64,000 nucleotides of DNA from Calditerricola satsumensis. Its GTDB lineage: Bacteria > Bacillota > Bacilli > Calditerricolales > Calditerricolaceae. The notes under the pieces were generated by a model, which was given only the letters and a program-made list of their open reading frames with translations, did not search any database and was not told the DNA's origin. How positions within the stretch are numbered: position 1 is the first letter of the stretch; each line of letters opens with the position of its first letter. Made by a program: the position numbers and the translations under genes. Positions 16,288 to 25,301 of this stretch are shown here, piece after piece. The DNA lies in the NCBI RefSeq assembly GCF_014646935.1, contig NZ_BMOF01000001.1, positions 1-64,000 on the forward strand, read 5' to 3'.

Positions 16288-16473
16288 GGCCGTGCCTCGC
16301 TGTTATTAGAATGCAAACAGAAACCCATCGTCATCATAGCGAAAAGTTGGACAGAAGAAAAGTTGGTCCGACTCGGCCCCTCACATGGTCAACCCCGTCG
16401 GTGAGGATCACGCGCGCAAGGTCGGGGCGTGCCGGTGGTGCCGAAAACGTCGGTGCCGCTAGGAAGAAAAACG

Positions 16474-16527
16474 TATACGATTCTGTATAGGAAAACGGTT
16501 GACATCCTATACGATTACGTATACGAT
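16474..16527 (+). promoter_or_regulatory. autoregulated sigma-A promoter of the first GntR gene
   Basis: TTGACA (16499-16504), 17 bases, TACGAT (16522-16527). A perfect inverted repeat TATACG-n4-CGTATA at 16508-16523 fills the spacer and touches the -10, and a near-copy TATACG-n4-TGTATA lies at 16474-16489, 34 bases upstream. The predicted start of transcription falls on or beside the A of the ATG at 16534. Confidence 0.8.
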
Positions 16528-16533
16528 AAAGAC

Positions 16534-17223
16534 ATGAACGCCCAACACCCTCACCCGAACGGAAAACGCAGCAAAACCGATGCCGTGTACGAAGCCTTGC
16601 GCCAGCGCATCTTGGCGCGCGCGTATGCGCCCGGCGAGCGGCTCGTCATCGACAGGATCGCCAAGGAGTTCGGCGTCAGCCCGATTCCCGTGCGCGAGGC
16701 GATCCGCCAACTGGAGGCAGACGGCCTGATCCAGTACACGCCGAACGTCGGCGCCGTCGTGACGACGATCCGCCAGCGGGAGTACATCGAGGCCCTCACC
16801 TTGCTTGCCGTCCTGGAAGGCTACGCCACGGCGTGCGGCGTCGGGCGGTTTGCGCCGGAGGATTTTGCCCAGATGGACGCGCTCAACGCGGCGATGGAAG
16901 AGGCGCTGGAGGCCCACGAGTATGTCCGTTTCAGCCAGCTCAACCGCCAGTTTCACGCCCTGCTGTGCCGGCACTGCGACAACGAGACCCTGCTCGACCG
17001 AATTGCCCGCGAGCAGCGGCGCATCGACGCCTTCCGTCCGGTCGGGTTCCCCTTTGTGGCCGGTCGCGGCCGGCAGTCGGTGGAAGAACACCGGGCCATC
17101 GTCCGCGCTCTGGCGGAGGGGCGCGACGCCGTAACGGTGGAACACCTCGTCCGTCAGCACAAGCTGAACACCATCGAGGCCGTTCGCCGGTTGATGGAGC
17201 AGGAAGCGCAGGGGATAAGGTGA
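16534..17223 (+). CDS. GntR-family (FCD) regulator of the aromatic catabolic cluster
   Basis: A 229-residue regulator with an N-terminal winged helix (DAVYEALRQRILARAYAPGERLVIDRIAKEFGVSPIPVREAIRQLEADGLI) and a C-terminal FCD ligand domain with metal-type residues (FHALLCRHCDN, EEHRAIVRALAEGRD). ATG at 16534 is used since the longer GTG frame would run through the promoter and operators. There is no ribosome site in front of it and the -10 ends seven bases before it, so the mRNA may be leaderless. The hpa genes follow after about 100 bases; the ligand is presumably a pathway aromatic. Confidence 0.85.
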   Translation: MNAQHPHPNGKRSKTDAVYEALRQRILARAYAPGERLVIDRIAKEFGVSPIPVREAIRQLEADGLIQYTPNVGAVVTTIRQREYIEALTLLAVLEGYATACGVGRFAPEDFAQMDALNAAMEEALEAHEYVRFSQLNRQFHALLCRHCDNETLLDRIAREQRRIDAFRPVGFPFVAGRGRQSVEEHRAIVRALAEGRDAVTVEHLVRQHKLNTIEAVRRLMEQEAQGIR

Positions 17224-17322
17224 GGGCGTTTCTTTTCCTCAAATTCGTCTTAATCTTTTGTCGAAAAAGAAGAATCCGTCATCAAAAAAGGAGAAGGACC
17301 AAGGGTAAAGGAGGATGTGTCC

Positions 17323-18219
17323 ATGGCTGCGAATGTGGAGCGCCTGCGCGGCTCCATCGTCCCGCTGGTGACGCCCTTTGACGAGCAGGGCAACATCGAC
17401 GAGCCGACGCTGCGCGACCTGATTGAGTGGCAAATCGAAAGCGGAAGCCACGGCATCTCCGTTTCGGGGACGACCGGCGAGCCGGGATCGCTGTCGGTGG
17501 AGGAGCGCGAGTACCTGATTGAGGTGGCGGTGAAGGCGGCGCGCGGCCGCGTGCCGGTGGTCGTCGGGACGGGTTCCACCAACCACCAGGAGACCCTGCG
17601 CCTGACCCGTTTCGCCGAGAAGGTGGGCGCCGACGCTGCCCTCATCATCGTTCCGTACTACATGCGGCCGAACCAGGCGGGACTGTACCGCCACTTTCGC
17701 GCCGTGGCCGAGGCGGTGTCGATCCCGATCATCATCTACAACATTCCCGGCCGCACGGCGGTCAACCTGAGCGTGTCGACGATGGCCCGCCTGCGACGGG
17801 AGTGCCCGAACATCATCGGGGTAAAGGAGGCGAACAAGGACTTCGAGCACGTCAATCTCGTGCTGCGTCGCTGCGGCCGCGACTTCCTCCTCTATTCGGG
17901 CATCGAGATGCTCTGCTTCCCGATGCTGGCCATCGGCGGGGCGGGGTACATCAGCGCCACGGCCAACGTGCTGCCCAGGGAGTGCGCCGAACTGTACAAC
18001 CTCGTGGCCCGCGGCGAGTGGAAGAAGGCGCAAGATTTGCATTTTTACCTCCTCGATTTGAACGAGGCGCTCTTCTGGGAGACCAACCCGGGGCCGGTGA
18101 AAGCGGCGCTGGCGATGATGGGCAAGATCAAGCCGGTGATGCGCCTGCCGATGGCCCTGCCGAGCGAGGAGACGCAGCAGCGGTTGCGCGGCGTGCTGAA
18201 GCAATACGGAATCGCGTGA
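17323..18219 (+). CDS. DapA-like (DHDPS/NAL) lyase in the hpa cluster
   Basis: Class I aldolase of the dihydrodipicolinate synthase/N-acetylneuraminate lyase superfamily, 298 residues. It has the pyruvate-site GTTGEPGSL motif, the Tyr of IIYNIPGRTA and the Schiff-base Lys in NIIGVKEANKD. ATG at 17323 is seven bases after AAAGGAGG; the GTG at 17317 is too close. The position ahead of hpaG suggests it cleaves 2,4-dihydroxyhept-2-enedioate to pyruvate and succinic semialdehyde, the step done by HpaI in enteric bacteria. Biosynthetic dapA is a weaker alternative because no lysine genes are nearby. Confidence 0.8.
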   Translation: MAANVERLRGSIVPLVTPFDEQGNIDEPTLRDLIEWQIESGSHGISVSGTTGEPGSLSVEEREYLIEVAVKAARGRVPVVVGTGSTNHQETLRLTRFAEKVGADAALIIVPYYMRPNQAGLYRHFRAVAEAVSIPIIIYNIPGRTAVNLSVSTMARLRRECPNIIGVKEANKDFEHVNLVLRRCGRDFLLYSGIEMLCFPMLAIGGAGYISATANVLPRECAELYNLVARGEWKKAQDLHFYLLDLNEALFWETNPGPVKAALAMMGKIKPVMRLPMALPSEETQQRLRGVLKQYGIA

Positions 18220-18275
18220 AGGGGATGAGGGAGGAGAGGGGCAGCCAAACATCAAACGACGAAAGGGGCGAACGC

Positions 18276-19043
18276 ATGAAGTGGGCGCGCTTTTTCAAGG
18301 ACGGGCGCATCCACGTGGCTGAGGTGACGGCGGAGGGCTTGCGCGACGAAGCCGGCGTGCTTCACGCCGAAGAGGCGATCGACACGTTCCTGCCGCCCGT
18401 TGTTCCGGGGAAGATCATCGGCCTGGCCCTCAACTACGCCGACCACGCCGCGGAGCTGGGGCTGGCCTTTCCCGCGGAGCCGGTCCTCTTCCTCAAGCCG
18501 CCGAGCAGCCTGATCGGCCACAAGGCGCCGGTGGTCTATCCCGACGGGGCCACCTACATGCACTACGAAAACGAGCTGGCTGTCGTGATTGGCCGCACCG
18601 GGCGGAAGATCCGGCGCGCCGAGGCCTTCGACTACGTTCTGGGCTACACCATCGCCAATGACGTGACGGTGCGCGACTTCGTCAACAACTTCTACCGCCC
18701 GCCGGTGCGGGCCAAGGGGCACGACACGTTTGGACCCCTCGGACCGTACCTCGTGACGAAGGACGAGATTGACGATCCCCATGCGCTCGCCGTGCGCACG
18801 TACGTCAACGGCGAGCTGCGGCAGGAGGGCAACACCCGGGATTTCCTGTTTAAAATTGACGAAATCATCGAATTTGTCAGCTCATTCATGACCCTTGAGC
18901 CGTACGACGTCATCCTCACCGGGACGCCGAAGGGCATCTCCCCGGTCGAGCCGGGCGACGTCATGCGCCTGGAGATCGAAGGCCTTGGCGCCCTGGAAAA
19001 TCCCATCGTCGACGGGCGAACGAAGGGAGGCACCGACGGATGA
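18276..19043 (+). CDS. hpaG: fumarylacetoacetate hydrolase-family protein, HpaG-type decarboxylase/isomerase
   Basis: Likely 5-carboxymethyl-2-oxo-hex-3-ene-1,7-dioate decarboxylase and/or isomerase. The 255-residue FAH-domain protein has GKIIGLALNYADHAAELG, LFLKPPSSLIGHKAPV, the metal-site ENELAVVIGRTGRKI, YTIANDVTVRDF, and DVILTGTPKGISPVEPGDVM. In enteric HpaG two such domains are fused; here there is a single domain, so either decarboxylase or isomerase activity may be missing or shared. ATG at 18276 follows GAAAGGGG. Its stop overlaps the hpaE start (ATGA). Confidence 0.83.
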   Translation: MKWARFFKDGRIHVAEVTAEGLRDEAGVLHAEEAIDTFLPPVVPGKIIGLALNYADHAAELGLAFPAEPVLFLKPPSSLIGHKAPVVYPDGATYMHYENELAVVIGRTGRKIRRAEAFDYVLGYTIANDVTVRDFVNNFYRPPVRAKGHDTFGPLGPYLVTKDEIDDPHALAVRTYVNGELRQEGNTRDFLFKIDEIIEFVSSFMTLEPYDVILTGTPKGISPVEPGDVMRLEIEGLGALENPIVDGRTKGGTDG

Positions 19044-20536
19044 GCGGAAACGGACAGTCGGCAGGGAAGCTGGCCCTGCACTACATCGACGGGCAATTCT
19101 GCGAAGGCGCGGAAGGGCGGCGCTTTGCCAACCTGAATCCCTTCACCGGCGACGTGCTGAACGAGGTGGCCGAAGGGACGGCCGAAGACATCGACCGCGC
19201 GGTGCGGGCGGCGCGCCGGGCCTTTGACGAGGGGCCGTGGCGGACGATGACGGTGGAGGAGCGGCTCTCCTTCGTCGAGCGCATCGCCGACGGCATCGCG
19301 GCGCGCACCGAGGAGCTGGCGCGCCTCGAGGCCCTCGACACCGGGCTGCCGATCAGCCAGACGAAAAAGCAGGCCGCCCGCGCGGCGGACAACTTCCGCT
19401 TCTTCGCCGAGATGGTGCGCACCTCCCTGATTGGCGAGGCGTACCCCTTCCAGAACCGGTTCCTCAACTACACCGTGCGCCGTCCCGTCGGGGTGGCCGG
19501 GCTCATCACGCCGTGGAACGCGCCGCTCATGCTGGCGACGTGGAAGATCGCCCCGGCCCTGGCCTGCGGCAACACCGTGGTGCTGAAGCCGGCGGAATGG
19601 TCGCCCTTGACGGCGGTGAAGCTGGCCGAGATCATCGACGAGGCCGGGCTGCCGCCGGGGGTGTTCAACCTTGTGCACGGCTTCGGCGAGACGGCCGGCG
19701 CGGCGCTCGTGGCCCATCCGGGTGTTCAGCTTATCTCCTTCACCGGCGAGACGACGACGGGCAAGACGATCATGCAGAACGGGGCGGCAACGCTGAAACG
19801 CGTGTCCATGGAACTCGGCGGCAAATCGCCGGTGCTGCTGTTTGCCGACGCCGACGTTGAGCGCGCCCTGGACGCCACGGTGTTCGGCATCTTCTCCTTC
19901 AACGGCGAGCGCTGCACGGCGGGGTCCCGGCTTCTTGTCGAAAAGCCTTTGTATGAGGAGGTGGTGGCGCGCCTCCAGGAACGCCTGGGGCGCATCCGCC
20001 TCGGCGATCCCCTCGACCCGCGCACCGAGGTGGGGCCGCTCATCCATCCGGATCACCGCGAGCGGGTGCTCGGGTACATCCGCCTGGCGCGGGAGGAGGG
20101 GGCCGAGGTGGTCGCCGGCACCGTGCCCGACCATCTGGCCGGCGGGAACTTCGTCGCGCCGACGCTCCTGCTCGGCGTGAGGCCGGACATGCGCGTGTGG
20201 CAGGAGGAGATCTTCGGCCCCGTCCTGGCGGTGATGCCCTTTGCCGATGAGGAGGAGGCGATTCGCCTCGCCAACGGCGTGCGCTACGGGCTGGCCGCCT
20301 ACGTGTGGACGAACGACCTGGCGCGGGCCCACCGCGTGTCGCAGGCCCTCGAGGCGGGGATGGTGTGGGTCAACTCCCACAACGTGCGCGACCTGCGCAT
20401 TCCCTTCGGCGGGATGAAGGAAAGCGGCATCGGGCGCGAGGGCGGCCACTACAGCTTCGAATTTTACACCGAGACCCAGGTCATTCATGTGGCCATCGGG
20501 CACCATCCCATTCCCACGTTTGGAAAGGGCGAGTAA
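19040..20536 (+). CDS. hpaE: 5-carboxymethyl-2-hydroxymuconate semialdehyde dehydrogenase
   Basis: NAD-dependent oxidation of the extradiol ring-cleavage aldehyde. The 498-residue aldehyde dehydrogenase has the NAD-site TPWNAPLMLATWKIAPALACGN, the general base Glu in MELGGKSP, the nucleophile Cys in FSFNGERCTAGSR and the EIFGPVL motif. Its place between hpaG and hpaB gives the pathway assignment. The start codon overlaps the hpaG stop by four bases, indicating coupled translation. Confidence 0.88.
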   Translation: MSGNGQSAGKLALHYIDGQFCEGAEGRRFANLNPFTGDVLNEVAEGTAEDIDRAVRAARRAFDEGPWRTMTVEERLSFVERIADGIAARTEELARLEALDTGLPISQTKKQAARAADNFRFFAEMVRTSLIGEAYPFQNRFLNYTVRRPVGVAGLITPWNAPLMLATWKIAPALACGNTVVLKPAEWSPLTAVKLAEIIDEAGLPPGVFNLVHGFGETAGAALVAHPGVQLISFTGETTTGKTIMQNGAATLKRVSMELGGKSPVLLFADADVERALDATVFGIFSFNGERCTAGSRLLVEKPLYEEVVARLQERLGRIRLGDPLDPRTEVGPLIHPDHRERVLGYIRLAREEGAEVVAGTVPDHLAGGNFVAPTLLLGVRPDMRVWQEEIFGPVLAVMPFADEEEAIRLANGVRYGLAAYVWTNDLARAHRVSQALEAGMVWVNSHNVRDLRIPFGGMKESGIGREGGHYSFEFYTETQVIHVAIGHHPIPTFGKGE

Positions 20537-20550
20537 ACGGAGGGGTGAGC

Positions 20551-22026
20551 ATGGCCATTCGCACGGGCGCACAGTACATCGCGGCGATCGACCGGATGAA
20601 GGCGAACATCTGGGTCGAAGGCAAAAAAGTGGAAGGCAAGATCTCCGAACACCCGGCCTTCCGCAACGTCATCCGCACGCAGGCCAAGCTGTACGACATG
20701 CAGCACGACCCGGCCAAGCCGTACATGACGTACCGCTCGCCGAGCAGCGGCGAACCCGTAAGCGCTTCCTTCCTGGCCCCGAAGACGAAAGAGGACCTCG
20801 AACAGCGGCGTCTGTTTATCTACGAGTGGGCCAAGTACACCTGTGGCATGATGGGGCGCACGCCCGACTACCTCAACGCCGCGCTGATGGCCTTTGCCTC
20901 GGCGGCCGACTACTTCGGCCAGAAGGAGCGCCGCTTTGCCGACAACGTCCGCGCCTACTACGAGCATTGCCGCGAAAACGACCTCTGCCTGACGCACACG
21001 CTGATCCACCCGCAGGTGAATCGTTCCAAAAGCGCCGCGCAGCAGGCCGATCCGTACATCGCCGCGCGCATCGTGAAGAAAACCGCCGACGGCCTCGTCA
21101 TCCGCGGCGCGCGCCTTCTCGCCACCCAGGCGGGGATCACCGACGAGATCCTCGTCTTCCCTTCGACGCTCCTGAAGTCGTCGGAAGAAGATCGGCCCTA
21201 CGTCTTCGCCTTCGCCATCCCCAACGACACCCCCGGCCTGACGTTCCTGTGCCGGGAGAGCCTCGATTACGGGAAAAGCCGCTTCGACCATCCGCTCGGC
21301 TCGCGGTTTGAGGAGATGGACGCCGTCGTCGTCTTTGAAGACGTCCTCGTGCCGTGGGAGCGCGTCTTCGCCCTCGAGGACATCGAGCTGTGCAACAACG
21401 CCTACCGCGAGACGAACGCCGTGGTGCACATGACGCACCAGGTGGTCATCAAGAACGTGGCCAAGACGGAGTTTCTCCTCGGCGTGCTCACGCACATGGC
21501 GGAGACGATCGCCGTCGATCGGTATCTGCATGTTCGCGAGCGGATCGCCGAGGTGATCATCGCCCTCGAGACGCTGAAGGCCTTCCTCGTGGCCAGCGAG
21601 GCCAATGCCAAGGTGGACCGCTGGGGGAACCTGACGCCCGACTTTGCCCCCCTCAACGCGGCGCGCAACTGGTACCCGCGTCTCTACGGGCGGCTGATGG
21701 AAACCTTCCACCAGCTGGGGGCCAGCGGGCTGATCACCCTTCCCACCGAGGCCGACTTCCGGAACCCGCAGGTGCGGCCCCACCTTGACAAGTACCTGCA
21801 AGGTGCCAACGCCGATGCCTACGAGCGCGTGCAGCTGTTCCGCCTGGCGTGGGACATCTGCATGAGCGGCTTCGGCATGCGCCAGGTGCTGTACGAGCGG
21901 TTCTTCTTCGGCGATCCCGTGCGCATGGCGGAAGCGCTCTACCTCGGCTACGACAAGCAGGTGTACATCGATCAGGTGAAGGAGTTCCTGGCCCGCCTGC
22001 GCGAGGACGAGGAGGTCCGCGCATAA
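20551..22026 (+). CDS. hpaB: 4-hydroxyphenylacetate 3-monooxygenase, oxygenase component
   Basis: FADH2-using monooxygenase that makes homoprotocatechuate. The 491-residue protein matches the HpaB family along its length: RTGAQYIAAID, HPAFRNVIRTQAKLYDMQHDP, the flavin-site THTLIHPQVNRSK, GLVIRGARLLATQAGITDEILVF, and the C-terminal WDICMSGFGMRQVLYERFFFGDP. ATG at 20551 follows CGGAGGGG. The flavin reductase HpaC that normally supplies reduced FAD is not in this window. Related phenol or chlorophenol hydroxylases share the fold, but the neighbours favour 4-hydroxyphenylacetate. Confidence 0.9.
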   Translation: MAIRTGAQYIAAIDRMKANIWVEGKKVEGKISEHPAFRNVIRTQAKLYDMQHDPAKPYMTYRSPSSGEPVSASFLAPKTKEDLEQRRLFIYEWAKYTCGMMGRTPDYLNAALMAFASAADYFGQKERRFADNVRAYYEHCRENDLCLTHTLIHPQVNRSKSAAQQADPYIAARIVKKTADGLVIRGARLLATQAGITDEILVFPSTLLKSSEEDRPYVFAFAIPNDTPGLTFLCRESLDYGKSRFDHPLGSRFEEMDAVVVFEDVLVPWERVFALEDIELCNNAYRETNAVVHMTHQVVIKNVAKTEFLLGVLTHMAETIAVDRYLHVRERIAEVIIALETLKAFLVASEANAKVDRWGNLTPDFAPLNAARNWYPRLYGRLMETFHQLGASGLITLPTEADFRNPQVRPHLDKYLQGANADAYERVQLFRLAWDICMSGFGMRQVLYERFFFGDPVRMAEALYLGYDKQVYIDQVKEFLARLREDEEVRA

Positions 22027-22096
22027 GAGGCGGGAGGGGCGGCAAAAGGGTACGAAGAAAAACCTGAGCCTATGTGGGGGGAAGGGAGCGAGGGCC

Positions 22097-23089
22097 ATGG
22101 TGGACATTGTCCGCCTCCATCATGTCGAGTTGTGCGTCACCGATCTGGAGCGGGCCAAGGCGTTTTACCGCGACCTGCTTGGGCTGTTCGTGACGGAAGA
22201 GACGAAGGAGCAGGTGTTTCTTCGAGCCATCGAGGACCACAGCCACCACTGCCTCGTGCTGACGAAGGCCGACGCGCCCGGCGTGGCCCACATCGCCTAC
22301 CGCGTGGCGCGGGAGGAGGACCTCGACGCGCTGGCGGAAACCTTTTCCGCTCAGGGGCTGCCCATGCGGTGGGTGGCCCCCGGCGAGGAACGCGGCCAGG
22401 GGCGGGCGTTGCGCGTACAGGACCCGGTCGGCCTGCCGCTCGAGTTTTTCTGCGTCATGGACAGGGCGGAGCGCATGCTGCAGGCGTTCCACCTCCACCG
22501 CGGGGCGCGGCCGCAGCGCATCGACCACATCCATTGCTTCGTGTCCGACCTGCCCAGGGCCTACGACTGGTACACGAAAACGCTCGGCTTCCGCTGCTCT
22601 GAGGTGACGGTAACGCCGGACGACCCGCCGAAACTGTTGGCGGCGTGGCTGTTTCGCAAGCCCAACGTCCACGACGTGGCTCTCACGCACCGCGACGGGC
22701 CGCGCTTCCACCACGTTGCCTTCTGGGTGCCCGATTCCAAGGCGATTTTAGACTTTTGCGACATCCTCGGTGCTACCGGCAACGCTTCGCGCATTGAGCG
22801 GTATCCCGGTCGCCATGGCCTTTCCAACGCCTTTTTCCTCTATCTGCGCGACCCGGACGGGATTCGCGTCGAGCTGTATACGGGCGACTACTTCACCGGC
22901 GACCCCGACTGGGAGCCGATCGTGTGGCGGAGCGACGATCCGCGGCGGGCCACGTTCTGGGGCGTTGCGTCGCCGCATAGCTGGTTTGAGGACCTCGTGC
23001 CGGTCCACCATGTTGTGACAGGCGAGCCGGTGGCCGTTCAGCCCAAGGGGGAAGAGGGGATGTGGCCATGGGCCGCTTACGCGCGCTGA
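22097..23089 (+). CDS. hpaD: 3,4-dihydroxyphenylacetate 2,3-dioxygenase (VOC type)
   Basis: Extradiol ring cleavage of homoprotocatechuate with Fe(II) or Mn(II). The 330-residue protein has two vicinal-oxygen-chelate domains: the N-terminal one from VRLHHVELCVTDLERAKAFYRDLLGL, and the catalytic C-terminal one from RIDHIHCFVSDLPRAYDWYTKTLGF with likely metal ligands in DHIH, FHHVAFWV and the Glu of GIRVELYTGDY. It is the two-domain Gram-positive type rather than the enteric HpaD. ATG at 22097 has a GGGAAGGGAGCGAGGG site. Its end overlaps the start of the transporter binding protein. Confidence 0.87.
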   Translation: MVDIVRLHHVELCVTDLERAKAFYRDLLGLFVTEETKEQVFLRAIEDHSHHCLVLTKADAPGVAHIAYRVAREEDLDALAETFSAQGLPMRWVAPGEERGQGRALRVQDPVGLPLEFFCVMDRAERMLQAFHLHRGARPQRIDHIHCFVSDLPRAYDWYTKTLGFRCSEVTVTPDDPPKLLAAWLFRKPNVHDVALTHRDGPRFHHVAFWVPDSKAILDFCDILGATGNASRIERYPGRHGLSNAFFLYLRDPDGIRVELYTGDYFTGDPDWEPIVWRSDDPRRATFWGVASPHSWFEDLVPVHHVVTGEPVAVQPKGEEGMWPWAAYAR

Positions 23090-24303
23090 TGTCCATCGGT
23101 TTGTGGCCCCTCCTGCTCGCGGTTCTGGTTGCCGGGTGCGCGGCACCGGCGACGAACACGGGCGGCGGTTCCGGTGGGGAGACGGGCGGCCCGGAGCCGG
23201 CGCAGGGTTCGCCGTCCGGTCCGGCGTCGGGGTCCATTCCCGTCGGCGTGATCGTGTCGGTGACGGGGGCAGCGTCGACGCTGGGCAAGCCGGAGCGGGA
23301 CACGCTTCTCATGGTGGCCGAGGAGATCAACGCCGCCGGCGGCATCGGCGGAAAGAAGCTGGAGCTCTTCGTGTACGATGACGAGTCGGATCCGACCAAG
23401 GCGGTGCTGGCGCTCAAGAAACTGCTCAATGAACACAAGGTGGTCGCCGTCATCGGCGGGACAACGAGCACCAGCAGCCTGGCGATGATTCCCGAGATCG
23501 AGCGGGCGCAAGTTCCCTTCCTTTCCCTCGCGTCGGATATGCGCATTGCCACGCCGGTGAAGAAGTGGGTTTTCAAGGTGGCGCAGGGGGACGACCTTGT
23601 CGTGCCCAAGCTGCTCGCGTACCTGCAAAAACGGGGGATCCGCAATGTGGCGTGGATGAACTCGGCCAACGATTATGGGGAGGGCGGAAAGCGCGAATTT
23701 GAGGCCCAGGCGAAGCGGTACGGGATCACGGCGGTGGGGTTTGCCACCTTCAAGGCCGACGACAAGAGCATGGTTCCGCAGCTGACCAACCTGCGGGCGA
23801 AAAGACCGGAAGCCCTCCTCGTGTACACCACTGTGCCTTCGGGTGCCAACGTGGCGCAGAACGCGCGCCAGCTCGGCTACGACATCCCCATCCTGCAGTC
23901 CAACGGCATCGCCAACAAGGCCTTCATCGAACAGGCCAAGGAAGCGGCGGAAGGGGTCGTCTTCACCGCCGGCAAGCTCCTCGTCGCCGACCAGCTCCCC
24001 GACAGCGACCCGCAAAAATCGGTGCTCCTCGCCTACCGCAAGGCTTTTGAGGCCAAGTACAACGATCCCGCCAACACCTTTGGCGGCCACGCGTGGGACG
24101 CCATTCAGATGCTCGTCGCCGCCCTCAAGGCTGGGGCGACGGAGCCGGCGGCGATTCGCGACTACCTTGAGCGGAACATCCAGCAGTTTGTCGGCGTGAC
24201 CGGTGTGTTTACGTTCACGCCGGAGGACCACAACGGGCTGAGGGAAGACGCCCTGGTGCTTATCGAGATCCGCGGCGGAACGTGGAAGCTTTTAGAACCG
24301 TAA
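23068..24303 (+). CDS. Liv-type ABC transporter substrate-binding lipoprotein
   Basis: Extracellular binding lipoprotein of a branched-chain-amino-acid-type ABC importer. The 411-residue protein has a lipoprotein signal ending in the lipobox VAGC, a Gly/Ser/Pro linker, then a type I periplasmic-binding fold (PVGVIVSVTGAASTLGKPERDTLLMVAEEINAAGGIGGKK, VVAVIGGTTSTSSLAMIPEIE, TFGGHAWDAIQMLVAALKAG). It starts inside the hpaD gene (22-base overlap), so it is co-expressed with the catabolic genes. Aromatic acids are known substrates of this family, so uptake of 4-hydroxyphenylacetate or a relative is the likely job. Confidence 0.88.
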   Translation: MGRLRALMSIGLWPLLLAVLVAGCAAPATNTGGGSGGETGGPEPAQGSPSGPASGSIPVGVIVSVTGAASTLGKPERDTLLMVAEEINAAGGIGGKKLELFVYDDESDPTKAVLALKKLLNEHKVVAVIGGTTSTSSLAMIPEIERAQVPFLSLASDMRIATPVKKWVFKVAQGDDLVVPKLLAYLQKRGIRNVAWMNSANDYGEGGKREFEAQAKRYGITAVGFATFKADDKSMVPQLTNLRAKRPEALLVYTTVPSGANVAQNARQLGYDIPILQSNGIANKAFIEQAKEAAEGVVFTAGKLLVADQLPDSDPQKSVLLAYRKAFEAKYNDPANTFGGHAWDAIQMLVAALKAGATEPAAIRDYLERNIQQFVGVTGVFTFTPEDHNGLREDALVLIEIRGGTWKLLEP

Positions 24304-24391
24304 CGTCGCCGCGCTTGCCCCGTAACCGGAACGCGGTGCGAATGGAGAGGACGTCTTCGGGTGCGGTGCGCCGAAAAGGGGGAGGAACGCG

Positions 24392-25273
24392 GTGGACTAC
24401 GGCACGGTCGTGTTGCAGCTCGTCTTCTCCGGCCTTACCGTGGGGGCCATTTATGCCCTGGTGGCCGTGGGATTCGTGCTCATCTACAACGTAACCGGCG
24501 TCCTCAACTTCGCCCAAGGCGAGTTTGCCGCCGTAGGCGCCCTGACAGCGGCCTGGCTGTCGATGCGGGGACTGCCCCTGTGGGCGTGCGTGGTGCTGGC
24601 CGTGCTGGTGGCGGCCGTCGTGGCGGCGGGGGTGGAGCGGGCGGTGGTGCACCCCGCCCGTCACAGCCGGCCGATGACGGTGATCATGCTGACGATCGGG
24701 GCGGGGATCGCGTTGCGCGGCGCGGCGCTCCTCGTGTTTGGCCCTGATCCGCTGGCCATGCCCATGTTTACTGAAGGGGAGCCGATTGCCGTCGGCGGGG
24801 CGACGATCTTGTGGCAGACGGTGTGGGCCCTGGTGTTGTGCGTGCTCTTCTTCGCCGCCCTGCTCCTCTTTTTTGAGAAGACCTATATCGGGAAAGCCGT
24901 GCAGGCCAACGTGATGAACCGCTTTGCGGCGCGCCTGTACGGCATTCGTCCGACCGCGCTGTCCTTCTGGGTCTTTGTTGTCAGCGGGGCCGTCAGCGGG
25001 TTGGCCGGGGCGGTGGTGGCGCCCATCACCGGGGCCACCTACGACATGGGGCTGATGCTGGGGATGAAGGGGTTTGTCGCCGCCGTGATCGGCGGGTTAA
25101 ACAACGCCGCAGCCGCCGTCGTCGGCGCCGTGTTGCTTGGCGTCGTCGAGGCGCTGGCGGCGGGACTGCTTTCGTCTGGCTACGCCGATGCGATCAGCTT
25201 TGTGCTCCTCATCGCCATGCTGCTCCTGAGGCCGATGGGCTTGTGGAGCCGGGCCGAGGGCAAGCGGGTGTGA
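24392..25273 (+). CDS. Liv-type ABC permease (LivH-like)
   Basis: First membrane subunit of the importer. 293 residues with about eight helices and the family signatures FSGLTVGAIYALVAVGFVLIYNVTGVLNFAQGEF near the N-terminus and the coupling-helix region NVMNRFAARLYGIRPTALSFWVFVVSGAVSGLAGAVV. GTG start with GGGGGAGGAA upstream. It follows the binding protein after about 90 bases and is followed by livM. Confidence 0.9.
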   Translation: MDYGTVVLQLVFSGLTVGAIYALVAVGFVLIYNVTGVLNFAQGEFAAVGALTAAWLSMRGLPLWACVVLAVLVAAVVAAGVERAVVHPARHSRPMTVIMLTIGAGIALRGAALLVFGPDPLAMPMFTEGEPIAVGGATILWQTVWALVLCVLFFAALLLFFEKTYIGKAVQANVMNRFAARLYGIRPTALSFWVFVVSGAVSGLAGAVVAPITGATYDMGLMLGMKGFVAAVIGGLNNAAAAVVGAVLLGVVEALAAGLLSSGYADAISFVLLIAMLLLRPMGLWSRAEGKRV

Positions 25274-25301
25274 ACATCCCTGCGGGAAGGGAGGAGGGCG
25301 G

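Noticed and set aside
17323-18219. Biosynthetic dapA for lysine
   Set aside because: It lies inside an aromatic degradation operon with no lysine or diaminopimelate genes.
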